Assembly (NCBI RefSeq): GCF_947507565.1
Contig: NC_089182.1
Coordinates: forward strand, 3,286,001 to 3,350,000
DNA: 64,000 nucleotides
Direction of reading: 5' to 3'
Source: Oscarella lobularis
Lineage: Eukaryota > Porifera > Homoscleromorpha > Homosclerophorida > Oscarellidae
In this document: piece by piece, positions 53,601 to 64,000 of the stretch
Layout of the letters: every line of letters starts with the position of its first letter
Position numbering within the stretch: position 1 is the first letter of the stretch
Notes under the pieces: generated by a model
Told to the model about the DNA's origin: nothing
The model's database searches: none
The model's input: the letters and a program-made list of their open reading frames with translations, nothing else
Made by a program: the position numbers and the translations under genes

Positions 53601-56600
53601 ACCCGCTTTTTAGAACATCAATTTAGTAGCAAAGGCAATGGCAACGCTGCCGCAATAGCTGTGACAGTTGTCCTAATAATACTGGTCATAGTGGGAATCG
53701 TTCTTGCTTTTATCATAGTCAGGTGAGCGTCGCGTTGACACTGCCAGCAACTGCGTGCAATTCTTCTAATACGTGTTCAGGCGTCGCAAGACAGACTTTG
53801 AAGCGTCGACTGTTAAAATGTCATCAGTGAATCACTTCGAAGACGAAGACTCTTTAGCGTCAAGTAATTCTCATCCTGATTGATTAATTGATTAAACGAT
53901 TGTGTGTGTTTGGCAGCTTCCCTATTGGTGGAAGTGTACGAAGGAAGTACAGCTCTTTTGTCAAATGACGCTGCCGCCGGAAATTGTGAGATTAAATGGT
54001 TCCGAGGAGATGAATTCCTTCCAGGAAAAGACACGCGTTTTCAGCAACTTTCCAATGGAGATCTTCATATCACAGCGGCTCGTAGTAGCGATTCGGGTAC
54101 ATATCGCTGTACAGTGTCCAGCCAGAATATTGACGAAACTGTGGAGCTTATTGTGAAGCCAGTTGAAGTCAAGGAGGGTCATTTGGGAGGATTCAGTAAT
54201 ATCAAGATAAATTTCTTTTTCATTTCTTAGTTGATTTCTAGCAATTGCCAAATCGACGTGCACAAAGTCAAAAACAAATGCGGTGGACTTGGATGATTTT
54301 CTGGATCACGTCACTGCTATGAATGAGTCAAAAGGATCTGGATTTGCTGAAGAATTCAAGGTGGTTTTTTTTCTGTTGTGTAATCTCAATGTCACTGTGT
54401 TGTAGGAGTTGGGAAAAGCAAGTGCGGGGATGGAACTGACTACCCACGCCGCTGCGTCATATTTGTCAAAAAATCGCTACAAAAATATTCTGACTTGTAA
54501 AGTCGTCTCGCAAAGTTCTTCTTCTTTTATTGACTTCCTTAGATGATCATGCTCGAGTTGTTTTGAAGCCTGTGCCCGGTATGGAGCCACTCAAATGCGA
54601 TTATATTGCAGCTGCCTATGTTGACGTGAGTCACTTTGATTTTCAATTAAACGAGACCTAAATACGTGTCATAGGGTCATCGCAAGCCAAAGAAATATAT
54701 TGCCTCGCAAGGTAGTAGGCACGTATGCTCTTGATTTTACGTTAGGGAGAGGAACTCCATATAGGGCCCACCAAGGGTACCGCAGGAGATATGTGGCGAA
54801 TGATTTGGAATGAAAATGTCAGAACTATTGTCATGCTTACACATTTGACGGAAGGAAATAAGGTAATTGCTAAGTATAGTATTGCAACAATAGAAAACTC
54901 ACAGTTGAACGTAGATCAAATGTTATCAGTACTGGCCTTTTTCCGAAGGGGTGACAACGAACTTTGGGGGATTTAGAATAACTTTGGACAGTGTTGACTC
55001 TTTTGCGGAATACGACATCAAATCAATCACGATTTTCTTGGTTAGGAAAGGAACTGTTTTCAAGCTTGAATAATTATTTGAATAGGGAACCGATGGGCGA
55101 AATGTAAAACTGTATCATTTTACTGCTTGGCCCGATCACGGTGTTCCAAAATTCGCGACGGGGCTGCTCAGCTTCATAAAGAGAGTCAATAGAGAGCTTC
55201 CTAAGGATGCTGGACCAATGGTCGTTCATTGCAGGTATGCATTAACTTATTAATTCGACATTGCTTTTATTTTTCTTTGTCAGTGCTGGAGTCGGACGTA
55301 CAGGCACGTTCATCGTGATTGATCAGATGCTTGAAAAAATCAGCGAAGGGCTTCCAATTGACGTCTTCAGTGCCGTTAAGTCTCTCAGAACTCGACGCCA
55401 AGAAATGGTTCAAGGCAATGTAAGACACCCAATGTTTTTCGTGGCTATAAGCATAAGCCAAGGACGATTCCGGCTGCAGGCACAATACTCTTTCATATAC
55501 GTTGCATTGCTTGAAGCCGTCCTATGCGGCAACACTCAAATTCCGGTGCAAAATCTCCGCTCTGCCTTTTCCAAGCTATCTGAGAAAGACAGCAAAGGTC
55601 GATGTGGATTTGAGCTTCAGTACCGTGTAAGAATATCTCCTCTCCTATGTTATGCGTATGTACTCGTTATTCAGGTTTTGGAGACGGCTAGTGCTCACGT
55701 TAGTAAAGCCCTGCGCATGACCGGGCGCGATCCACGTGTGCAGAAGAAAAATCGATATTTGGACATTGTTCCGCGTAATTTCCATATAAATATTCCTCGG
55801 ATATTTGATGTGTACTCTCTAGTCGATTCTGAACGAGTTGTTTTGCGCTTGGAGGAAGCCGTATCTGGTGACAGTAACGCTGCGTACGCGAACGCGGCCG
55901 CTGGATCGAACTACATCAATGCAAGCTACGTCAATGTAAGCAAAGGCTTATTTTTGGTCTAGCAAAGAAATGCGAAAGTTTTCTTTATCTTCATCAGGGC
56001 TATCGTTGCCGTGACGCTTTTATAGTGACTCAGGGACCGCTGGAAAACACCGTGAACGATTTTTGGCAAATGGTATGGGAACAGGATACATATACAATCG
56101 TCAACTTGACTCAGCTGATTGAAGACGACAAGGTCGATCGAAAAAAGTCGATTAGAAGCATCAGTTCATATTACCTGATATAGGAAATGTGCTATCAGTA
56201 TTGGCCAAAGACGAAAGCTCGCTACGGTTCATATGAAGTTGAAATTGATGGCCAAAATTCTTCTGACTCTTACGTCGTGAGAAAACTAAACGTCAGCAAG
56301 GTTTGTTGCTAGAACATTTCCCCTCTTCCTATCTTATCTGTATCTATACTACTGTACAGGGTTCTGAAATGAAGACGGTTTGTCAGTTTCACTTCACTGC
56401 CTGGCTAAATGACGAGTGCCCTACGTCAGCAACTCACCTTCTTGAAATGATGGCACAAATTGAGAAGTGGCAACAAACGACCGGCAACAATGTCATCACT
56501 GTTCATTGCAAGTAAGTTTGCTACGCGAGTCAATGATGTCTATTTAGAAGACTTGCTGATCTCATAGCAACGGTATTGGTCGTTCTGGTGTATTCTGCAC

Positions 56601-56837
56601 TATCGTATCCGTGGTTGAGGAAATGAAGGTGGAGAATGTGATCGATGTATTCTATAAAGTGAAATCGTTGCGCATCAAAAGGCCTGGGATGGTGCAGAGC
56701 GTTGTGAGTGTACACTGACCATAATTCGAAGATTATGTAATTATTTAATTAATTAATATCAGGATCAGTATAAGTTCTGCTACAAGGCAATTCTTGACTA
56801 TACCGAGGGCTTTGACATCTATGCGAATTTCAAGTGA
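50667..56837 (+). CDS. Receptor gene E: receptor tyrosine phosphatase copy without FN3 domains
   Basis: Exons: leader 50667-50766, F5/8C 50889-51365, Ig 51417-51686, TSP1 51737-51871, F5/8C 51917-52321, Ig 52378-52707, TSP1 52761-52907, Ig 52956-53249, Ig 53301-53561, then directly the TM exon 53614-53722; no FN3 exon lies between. Linker 53781-53863, cytoplasmic Ig 53917-54195 and PTP D1-D2 follow to TGA 56835-56837, all open. The usual start codon is GTG here (50691); the in-frame ATG 50667 ([12 protein letters not shown]) restores translation and adds eight residues. The cytoplasmic Ig has both expected Cys positions (NCEIKW, GTYRCTV), unlike B and D. D1 has WPDHGVP and [11 protein letters not shown]2 has HCNNGIGRSG with WLN at the WPD loop. 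Role as for gene B, with a shorter ectodomain. Confidence 0.9.
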
Positions 56838-56914
56838 CTGCGTTTCTAGTTAGAATTTTGACGTAACTTTGCGTTCGTTGTTTTTTCTTTGCTTCGTAGA
56901 TAATTTTGAACAGC

Positions 56915-57177
56915 ATCCGGGTTCTATGAGATTTCTCCGAAATGTTCCACAGTCGATTAGCGGCTAATCTCTCCGTCTGGAAAGTTTTTGCGAGTTGTAC
57001 TTCAACTCGCACTTCTAGTTCGTCTCTTCGCCGATCTTTGTCGTCTCTCGTCGAGGTTCTTTTGCCATCGGGCTCCCCGGCTGATCGAACGCTGCCTCTA
57101 CTTGACTATGACTTACTCTCGTTTGTTTCTGCTGAGGGATCATGGCGTTTTTTGGACTTTTTCTAGTCTCTGGATGT
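56915..57177 (+). pseudogene. Relic type II leader exon
   Basis: A degenerate copy of the type II leader lies directly upstream of the gene F leader, evidently a local duplication. It has ATG at 57108 but the following codons run out of frame with the family, and the splice donor is lost (TCTGGATGTG instead of TCTGGAGGT). Confidence 0.6.
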
Positions 57178-57187
57178 GCCGTCTCGT

Positions 57188-57376
57188 CCGCATCCGGGCA
57201 CCGTGAGATTTTTCCGAAAAATGTGCAGAGACTCACACAGTCGATTAGCGACTAATCTCTTCGTCCGGGCGAGTCGTTGCTTTGACTCGCTTTTCTTCTA
57301 CTGCAGGTCTTTGTCGTCTCGATCTCGTCCTGTTTTTGCGACTATCGGGCTCCCCGGACGCTATCTGTACTTGAAT
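57188..57376 (+). promoter_or_regulatory. Type II leader (5' UTR) of receptor gene F
   Basis: The copy of the type II leader starting CATCCGGGCACCGTGAGATTTTTCC directly precedes the gene F ATG. It is shared with the regions at 50164, 56915 and 61608. Confidence 0.5.
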
Positions 57377-60300
57377 ATGACTTGGTCTCGTTTGTTTCTG
57401 TTCAAACTAGCAGTGATCATGATGCTTTATGAGCATCTTCAAGTCTCTGGAGGTATATCGGACTATACTCACCTTCTATAGACTATAGTTCGTCTCTGCA
57501 TGAGTGCGTTCGTTCAAGTTTGCGCTTGAGAATGAGACCGGATGCGCGTTTCCCAAGACTATCGGGACCCGACTATCGACCGCACTTGCATTTTGATCTA
57601 TTTAGAGAAGAAAGTAAATCTGGATGCGAAGATGCTCGAATTTGGAAACGGCATTTCTGGAAGAAGTTCCTACGCAGACGCAGTAGATGGTCAAATGGGG
57701 CAGAAATTGACAGATTGCGCCAACTCTTCCTATTCCGGCCGTGGTCAAGTGTGGTTGTCAATCAATTTGGGTCGTCTCTTTTCTGTGAGCAAGATCAGAA
57801 TGCTATCTCGCCTTCAGTACGGAAGTGGCGCTAAGATATACGTGGGAAAGACCGCTATCAAAGAAGACGGAACTATAGACTCAAAGAAAGATCACCGATG
57901 TGGTACTCGTACCTATCCCACTAGAGCTCCAATAAAGACTTTCACTAACTTCTCTTGTTCGCCTATTCGTTGGATTCAATATGTCACCATTCGTCGTCCC
58001 AATTACTATCTGCAAGTATGCGAAGTGGAAGTGTATTATAATGAGAACACAGGTAGAGAGTCTTCCATATATACAGCATTACGTTGAGAATATTTTTTTT
58101 ATTTAGCTGACGGTGTTGCTATAACAAAGAAGAATCAGCCAATTAGAAGCATGGGTGAAATTGCGTCGTGCGGCTCACCAAATGGAGACTTTGGTCCGAT
58201 ATGGAAATTTCCAAATGGAGCAAAGGTTTCAACAAAGACGTCGGCTGCAATTCGACAAGTCAAGGATTCATCATCACCCGGATACAAGCAACTGCGTTTA
58301 GAATCTCTGACTTTCATCGCTCCAAATGGTAACTACAAATGCGAGTACATCGCAAATAATGCTACAAAAACGAAAACGGTCAATATAGTGTGTAAGATGA
58401 CACAGAATTAAAATGACTTGATGTGGAATATGTAATTCGTTGCAGTTTATTGTCAATCAACTCCATGGTCAGTTTGTTCGGTGTCATGCGGACGCGGAAA
58501 AAGGACAAAGATTACTTCTCAATTAAGGCGTAGCACTTGTTCCTCTATTCAGTCGTCAAAAGACTGCTTGAATACAAATTGTAAGCTGTTTTCTAATATT
58601 ACTACAGTAGTAGACGCGTGTCTAATTTACTCTAGGTGGTAGAATTGATATGACGAATGCAGTTGCTACTCATGGTCCAGGGGCTACGTTTGTAGGAAGA
58701 CGGGCAACGTTTTCAGCGTCGCTGGCGATAGATGGGGAAGTGAGGGGCGATTTATGCACTGCAACTTTGAAGTCAACTTCTCCGTGGTGGTGAGTTGATC
58801 TAAAGACGGCTTATTTGATTACAAGCGTTGAAGCGTCATTTTGGTCGAACCGCGGAAACGGCGCGGTTGTGCGAGTAGGGAGTAATTCGGCTAATAATAT
58901 CAATGTTAATCCGAAGTGCGGTCAACCAATTAGCAATTCAGCGACTGGAAAGTGGATTAGAACTGTTTGTTCTCCTCCACTTTGGGGACGATACATCAAC
59001 GTACAGAAAACCTCATCAACGAAAACTTTTTTAAGGGTGTGTGAATTGAGGGCAAGCTACAGTAAGGAAATTAATTAAGCCTAATTATTTTAATCAGGTA
59101 ATCAATAGTCTTTAAGAACTTGACGTTGGCATTCTGTACAACGATTCTTCTATTGCGTCTGGATCAATTTACTCGTACGCTGGGAAACCGCTTCTATTTC
59201 CTGTTCTGTGCGGCGTCAATCCAGATCCAACCAACTTTAATTCGTTGCTCAAAATTCAGTGGAAATTTGGTATAAATGGTAATCGTATTCCTGCTTTGTC
59301 ATCAAATCCTGATATTGGACAATCTGAAATGAGTAATCTGAGAAGTCTACATATAGAAAAGGCTCCGTTAGTGGATCAAAAGTATTCGTGTCATTTTACG
59401 TGGATTAATCAAACACAGAAAAGTCTCGTGTTCAATCTGAATATTAACGGTAAACAGCGAGCATAAGAGATTGCTGCTCTATAAATTATAAACGTGTTTC
59501 TAGTCGATTGTAGGTGGAACGAGTGGTCAGTGTGTTCTGGACGATGTGGTGAGGGAATGAGATCTCGAACAACTATCAAGTCAAGGCATCGCGGAAAATC
59601 GTGCACCGGATCTTCAGAGGAAGACTGTGACACTCGAATTCCGTGTAAGTGAAAGAGAAATCTCTAAACAAAATATAAACGCACCATTTTGTGAAGGCAC
59701 TCCCACTCCTGTTCAGAGTTTGGTAACAGTTCAGGAAGGGCGGCAAGCTATGTTAGAATGTGACTCATCGCAATATCGCCAAGTGGCGACATCTATTACA
59801 TTCGAGTGGTTTAAAAATGGAGTAAAACTGGGCAATCCTTCTAGTTCACCTGTCCGTTTGAGAGACGGAAGATATAGAGGGACACTGACATTAACGTCTG
59901 TCAATAGGACAGACGCGAGCTCATTGTACACGTGCAAGGCTCGCGGAATACGCGGTCTCAGTGGAGCATCTACGGCAATAACGCTTAATGTCACTTGTAA
60001 TTTCTTCGCAATTTCAGTTGCATACGATTTACTGTTTCTTTTAGATGCTCCTCATAATGTCAGAGTGAAATCAAACTTCAGTGCGTTCGTGAAAGAAGGA
60101 CGGATAATTCTAAGTTGTATCGTCAAAGCGAATCCTCTTCCTCATCAATACTCGTGGTGGAAAGACGGTCAAGTACAAGCTGAGTCAGGATCGCAGTTTT
60201 TGATTTTGAATTCAACTTTCTCGGGCAATGAAACATACAAATGCGCCGCGAATAATTCGTTGGGTTCGTCCATGTCAGAAATATTCGTTATCAGTCTTAG

Positions 60301-61508
60301 TAAGCCACGTCTTCTCGCAGTATTACGTTTAAGGACCAATGTTTTAGTACCGGAAAAGTGTACGGGACTGTCGGGTACAAGTTCAGTCGGCAATTCGACC
60401 AGCTTGACGATTTCTTCTTGTCCTATCAACGGCAATGCGGATGTAAAGAATTACAAGGTGCTCTACAGAGTGTCTGGTTCCCCCGATGTTTGGTCTGCAG
60501 TAGTATTAGAGGCGGCTTTACCAACAATTACTGTTACATATCTCGTACCATTCACCACATACGAGATTAAAATAGCTGCGAGGAATGAATACGGATATGG
60601 ACCAAACAGCAGCACAATTAAAGTTCAGACAGCTGAAGGAGGCACGTGGCGTTGATACTCTTCAATTAAATCTGTTTTCAAGTGTGTTTTCTTTTGTTTT
60701 GTAGAACCCGGGCCTCCGCAAAACGTGAACGCTGTTTCATTGAGTTTGCACATCGTTTCTGTCTCCTGGCTACAGCCTACCACTCCACATGGAATTATTG
60801 CCAAATATAAGATCTACTATCGCATTCCATCCAAACGAGAGACGGCGGATAACGAAGTCGTTGCTGCTGTGTCAGGATCGGAAACGACTGTAAACCTGAC
60901 AGACCTCTCAGCTTTCACTCTCTACATGATAAAAGTCGCGGCTGTAAACGTCAGACGAAGCGATAATGAATCTCTAGAGGGACCGGCAAGCGAAGAAGTC
61001 TCAGTACAGACAGCCAAAGCAGGTATAGCCGAAGCAGTGTAGGAGATCTAGTAAAATCGACGTTTAAACTTTTTTTCTTTTTTCTGATCATGAAGCATTC
61101 TGTTCCTCTAGTGAACGAAAAGAGAACTTGTCTGGGGCGCCGTTGTTTATCTCTGTGACGGTAGCATTGACTACACTGCTCGTCCTCACTCTCGTCGCCT
61201 TTACTATCCTCCTTTTGGTCTGCGTTCGTCAGCGCCAAACTCTAAAGAGATTCTTGTCTGACAGGAATGAGAAAAATGTCTATGAAATGCCAAGCAAAGT
61301 GGGCGGTAAACTTGAAGGCGACGTTGTGCCTCGTAAAATGACGCAGTCCAGCGCGTATGAAACAGTGTCTTCAAAGAACCAAAAAGTACATGTGATCGAT
61401 GAATTTGATATATATATGTATATGCTAATTTTTGTACGTATAGCCAAAGAGTCTGTTGACGTAACATATGCTGAAATAGGTGCACCAATGAAAGACACAA
61501 GTCTTTAG
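57377..61508 (+). pseudogene. Receptor gene F: tail-type paralogue with one nonsense codon
   Basis: Exons: leader 57377-57452 (MTWSRLFLFKLAVIMM), F5/8C 57606-58052, Ig 58107-58391, TSP1 58446-58580, F5/8C from 58636, Ig 59117-59449, TSP1 59504-59644, Ig 59698-59996, Ig 60045-60299, FN3 60348-60641, FN3 60705-61022, then TM and tail from 61096. In the second F5/8C the family codons TTG CGA/CAA after SPW are TGG TGA, giving a stop at 58791-58793. The tail keeps VYEMP, SAYET and TYAEIG. One base is missing at the last splice junction (AAA/GTACAT, phase 0) while the final acceptor needs phase 1; reading straight through the putative intron stays in frame to TAG 61506-61508. FN3 exon ending 60641 uses a GC donor. 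Everything else is intact, so loss is recent or the stop is bypassed by splicing. Confidence 0.8.
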
Positions 61509-61511
61509 ACA

Positions 61512-61816
61512 ATTTAGCAGTAAACTTTGTCTTCGTTTTCAATTTTTTCGTCGAGTTATCTTACTCGTAGGTAGACACACGTGCGTGTAGCGCGCCGTCC
61601 CATCAGCATCCGGGCACCGTGAGACTTTTCCGAGAATGTGTGGAGATCGCGGACACTCGCACAATCAATTAGCGACTACTCTCTGTCGGGGAAGTTTTGG
61701 CGAGTTGTTTCGTTGACTCGCTCTTCTTCTAGACTACTGCCGGTCTTTGTCGTCTCTCGTCCTGTTTTTGCGGCGATTGGGCTCCCCGGCTCATCGGGCG
61801 CTGTCTCTACTTCACT
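61512..61816 (+). promoter_or_regulatory. Type II leader (5' UTR) of receptor gene G
   Basis: The type II leader starts at ~61608 (CATCCGGGCACCGTGAGAC) and runs to the gene G ATG. It is closest to the leaders at 57188 and 50164. Confidence 0.5.
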
Positions 61817-64000
61817 ATGACTTGGTCTCGTTTGTTTCTGCTCAAACTAGCAGTGATCACGATGGTTTTTGAACGTCTTCAAGTCTCTGGAGCCAATGGA
61901 GGTAGGTATCGGACTGCTCACCTTACAGTTCGTCTCTGAAAGCGTTCGTTTGCGCTTGAGAGAAATGAGACCGGATGCGCGTTTCCCAAGACTAACGACC
62001 TCACTTGCATTTTGATCTATTTAGAGAAGAAAGTAAATCTGGATGCGAAGATGCTCGAATATGGAAACGTTCTTTCTGGTGGAAACATTTCCTATGCAGA
62101 TGCAGTAGATGTTCAAACGGGACAGAAATTGACAGACTGTCCCAACTCTTCTTATTCCGGCCGTCGTCCAGTGTACTTGTCAATCAATTTGGGTCACCTC
62201 TTTGCTGTGAGCAAGATCAGAATGCTATCTCGCCTTCAGTTCGGAAGTGCCTCTAAGATCTACGTGGGAAAGACTGCTATCAAAGAAGACGGAACTATAG
62301 ACTCAAACAAAGATCACAAATGTGATGTTCGTAACTATCCCACTAGACCTCCAATAAAGACTTTCACTAACTTCTCTTGTTCGCCTATTCGTTGGATTCA
62401 ATATGTCACCATTCATCGTCCCACTCACGACAATCTGCAAGTATGCAAAGTGGAAGTGTATTATAATGAGAGAACAGGTAGAGAGTCTCTCATATATACA
62501 GCATTACGTTGAGAATATTTTTTCATTTAGCTGACGGTGTTGCTATAACAACGAAGAATCATACTATTAGAAACACGGGTGAAATTGCGTCGTGTGGTTC
62601 ACCAAATGGAGACTTTGGTCCGATATGGAAATTTCCCAATGGAACAAAGGTTTCAACAAAGACGTCGGCTGCAATTCGACAAGTCAATGATTCATCATCA
62701 CCCGGATACAAGAAACTGCGTTTAGAATCTTTCATCGCTCCAAATGGTAGCTACAAATGCGAGTACATCGCAAATAATGCTACAAAAACGAAAACGGTCA
62801 ATATAGTGTGTAAGATGACATTAAAATGACTTGATGTGGAATATGTAATTCGTTTGTAGTTTGTCAATCAACTCCATGGTCAGCATGTTCGGTGTCATGC
62901 GGACGCGGAAAAAGGACAAAGATTACTGCTCAATTAAGGGGCAGCAATTGTTCCTCTATGCCGTTGTCAGAAGACTGCTTCAATACAAATTGTGAGCTGT
63001 TTTCTAAATATTACTAGTAGAAGTGTCTAATTTACTCTAGGTGGTAGAATTGATATGACGAATGCAGTTGCTACTCATGGTCCAGGGGCTACGTTGGTAC
63101 GATCAACATCAGTAAGCCTTCCGGCGTCACTGGCGATAGATGGGGAAGTGAGGGGCGATTTATGCGCTGCAACTTTGGAGTCAACTTCTCCGTGGTTGCA
63201 AGTTGATCTGAAGACTGCTTATTTCATTACAAGCGTTGAATCGTCATTTTGGTCGAACCGAGGAGACGGCGCAATTGTCCGAATAGGGAGTAATTCGGCT
63301 AATAATATCAATGTTAATCCGAAGTGCGGTCAACCAATTAGCAATTCAGCGACTGGAAAGTGGATTAGAACTGTTTGTTCTCCTCCACTTTGGGGACGAT
63401 ACATCAACGTACAGAAAATCTCATCAACAAAAAGTAATTTAAGTGTGTGTGAATTGAGGGCAAGCTACAGTAAGGAAATTAATTAAGCCTAATTATTTTA
63501 ATCAGTTAATCAATAGTCTTTAAGAACTTGACGTTGGCATTCTGTACAACGATTCTTCTATTGCGTCTGGATCAATTTACTCGTACGCTGGGAAACTGCT
63601 TCCATTTCCTGTTCTGTGCGGCGTCAATCCAGATCCAACCAACGTTAATGAGTTGCTCAATATTGAGTGGAAATATGGCAGCAATGGTAATCGTATTCCT
63701 GCTTTGTCATCAAATCCTGACTTTGTGCAATCTAAAACGAGTAATCTGACAAGTCTACATATAGAAAAGGCTCCGTTAGTGGATCAAAAGTATTCGTGTC
63801 ATTTTACGTGGATTAATCAAACACAGAAAAGTCTCATTTTCAATCTGAATATTAACGGTAAACAGCGAGCATAACAGATTGCCGCTCTATAAATTATAAA
63901 CGTGTGTTTCTAGTCGATTGTACGTGGAACGAGTGGTCAGTATGTTCTGGACAATGTGGCGTGGGAACGAGATCTCGAACAACTATCGAGTCAAGGCATC
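61817..64000 (+). CDS. Receptor gene G: F-like F5/8C-Ig-TSP1 receptor, 3' end outside window
   Basis: Exons: leader 61817-61901 (MTWSRLFLLKLAVITM, with an extra ANG before the donor), F5/8C 62025-62477, Ig 62531-62809, TSP1 62860-62991, F5/8C 63040-63469, Ig 63535-63857, and the second TSP1 from 63914 to the window edge. All are open and spliced in the family phase. It is most similar to gene F, sharing insertions such as SSYSGR and KEDGTIDS, but keeps sense codons where F has its stop (PWLQVD). Whether it carries a phosphatase or a tyrosine-motif tail cannot be seen. Confidence 0.9.

Overview
The window is nuclear DNA of an animal with a compact genome: introns are mostly 45-80 bp, exon modules are separated by phase-1 introns, and neighbouring genes lie 80-350 bp apart. 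The presence of LKB1/STK11 with its animal-type C-terminus, TRRAP, and tandem receptor phosphatases built from F5/8C, Ig, TSP1 and FN3 modules points to an early-branching metazoan, most likely a sponge. That assignment is inference from gene content; I could not run a search.

Left third (1-10.7 kb): the first two exons of an unidentified NPF-containing protein (minus strand), with a decayed Helitron inserted about 70 bp upstream of its start (helicase relic at 577-2134, 3' hairpin and CTAG end at 441). A GC-rich ~41-bp repeat array follows, then STK11 (plus; nine coding exons, one apparently a U12-type AT-AC intron). PUM3 (minus) converges on STK11. A CpG-rich bidirectional promoter at ~8.04-8.18 kb separates PUM3 from an unidentified spliced plus-strand transcript. 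A single-exon GT31 beta-1,3-glycosyltransferase (minus) starts 81 bp after the stop codon of TRRAP.

Middle (10.7-27.8 kb): TRRAP on the minus strand, a many-exon gene encoding the pseudo-PIKK scaffold of the SAGA and NuA4/TIP60 complexes.

Right (28-64 kb): a head-to-tail array of seven paralogous receptor genes (A-G), all plus strand. They share an ectodomain of F5/8C(fucolectin-like)-Ig-TSP1-F5/8C-Ig-TSP1-Ig-Ig-(0-3 FN3). Two cytoplasmic modules are attached to it: either an acidic linker, an Ig-like domain and tandem tyrosine phosphatase domains (B, D, E), or a short tail with three conserved tyrosine motifs (YEMP, SAYxE, TYAEIG; A, C, F). G runs off the window. C and F carry disabling lesions, and A has lost its N-terminal F5/8C and Ig exons. 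Copies A and B have near-identical introns but differ mostly by amino-acid changes in one lectin-like exon. Shared ectodomains with opposing phosphotyrosine outputs, tandem turnover and apparent diversification resemble a paired-receptor or allorecognition/immune complex; this is the system I would follow up.
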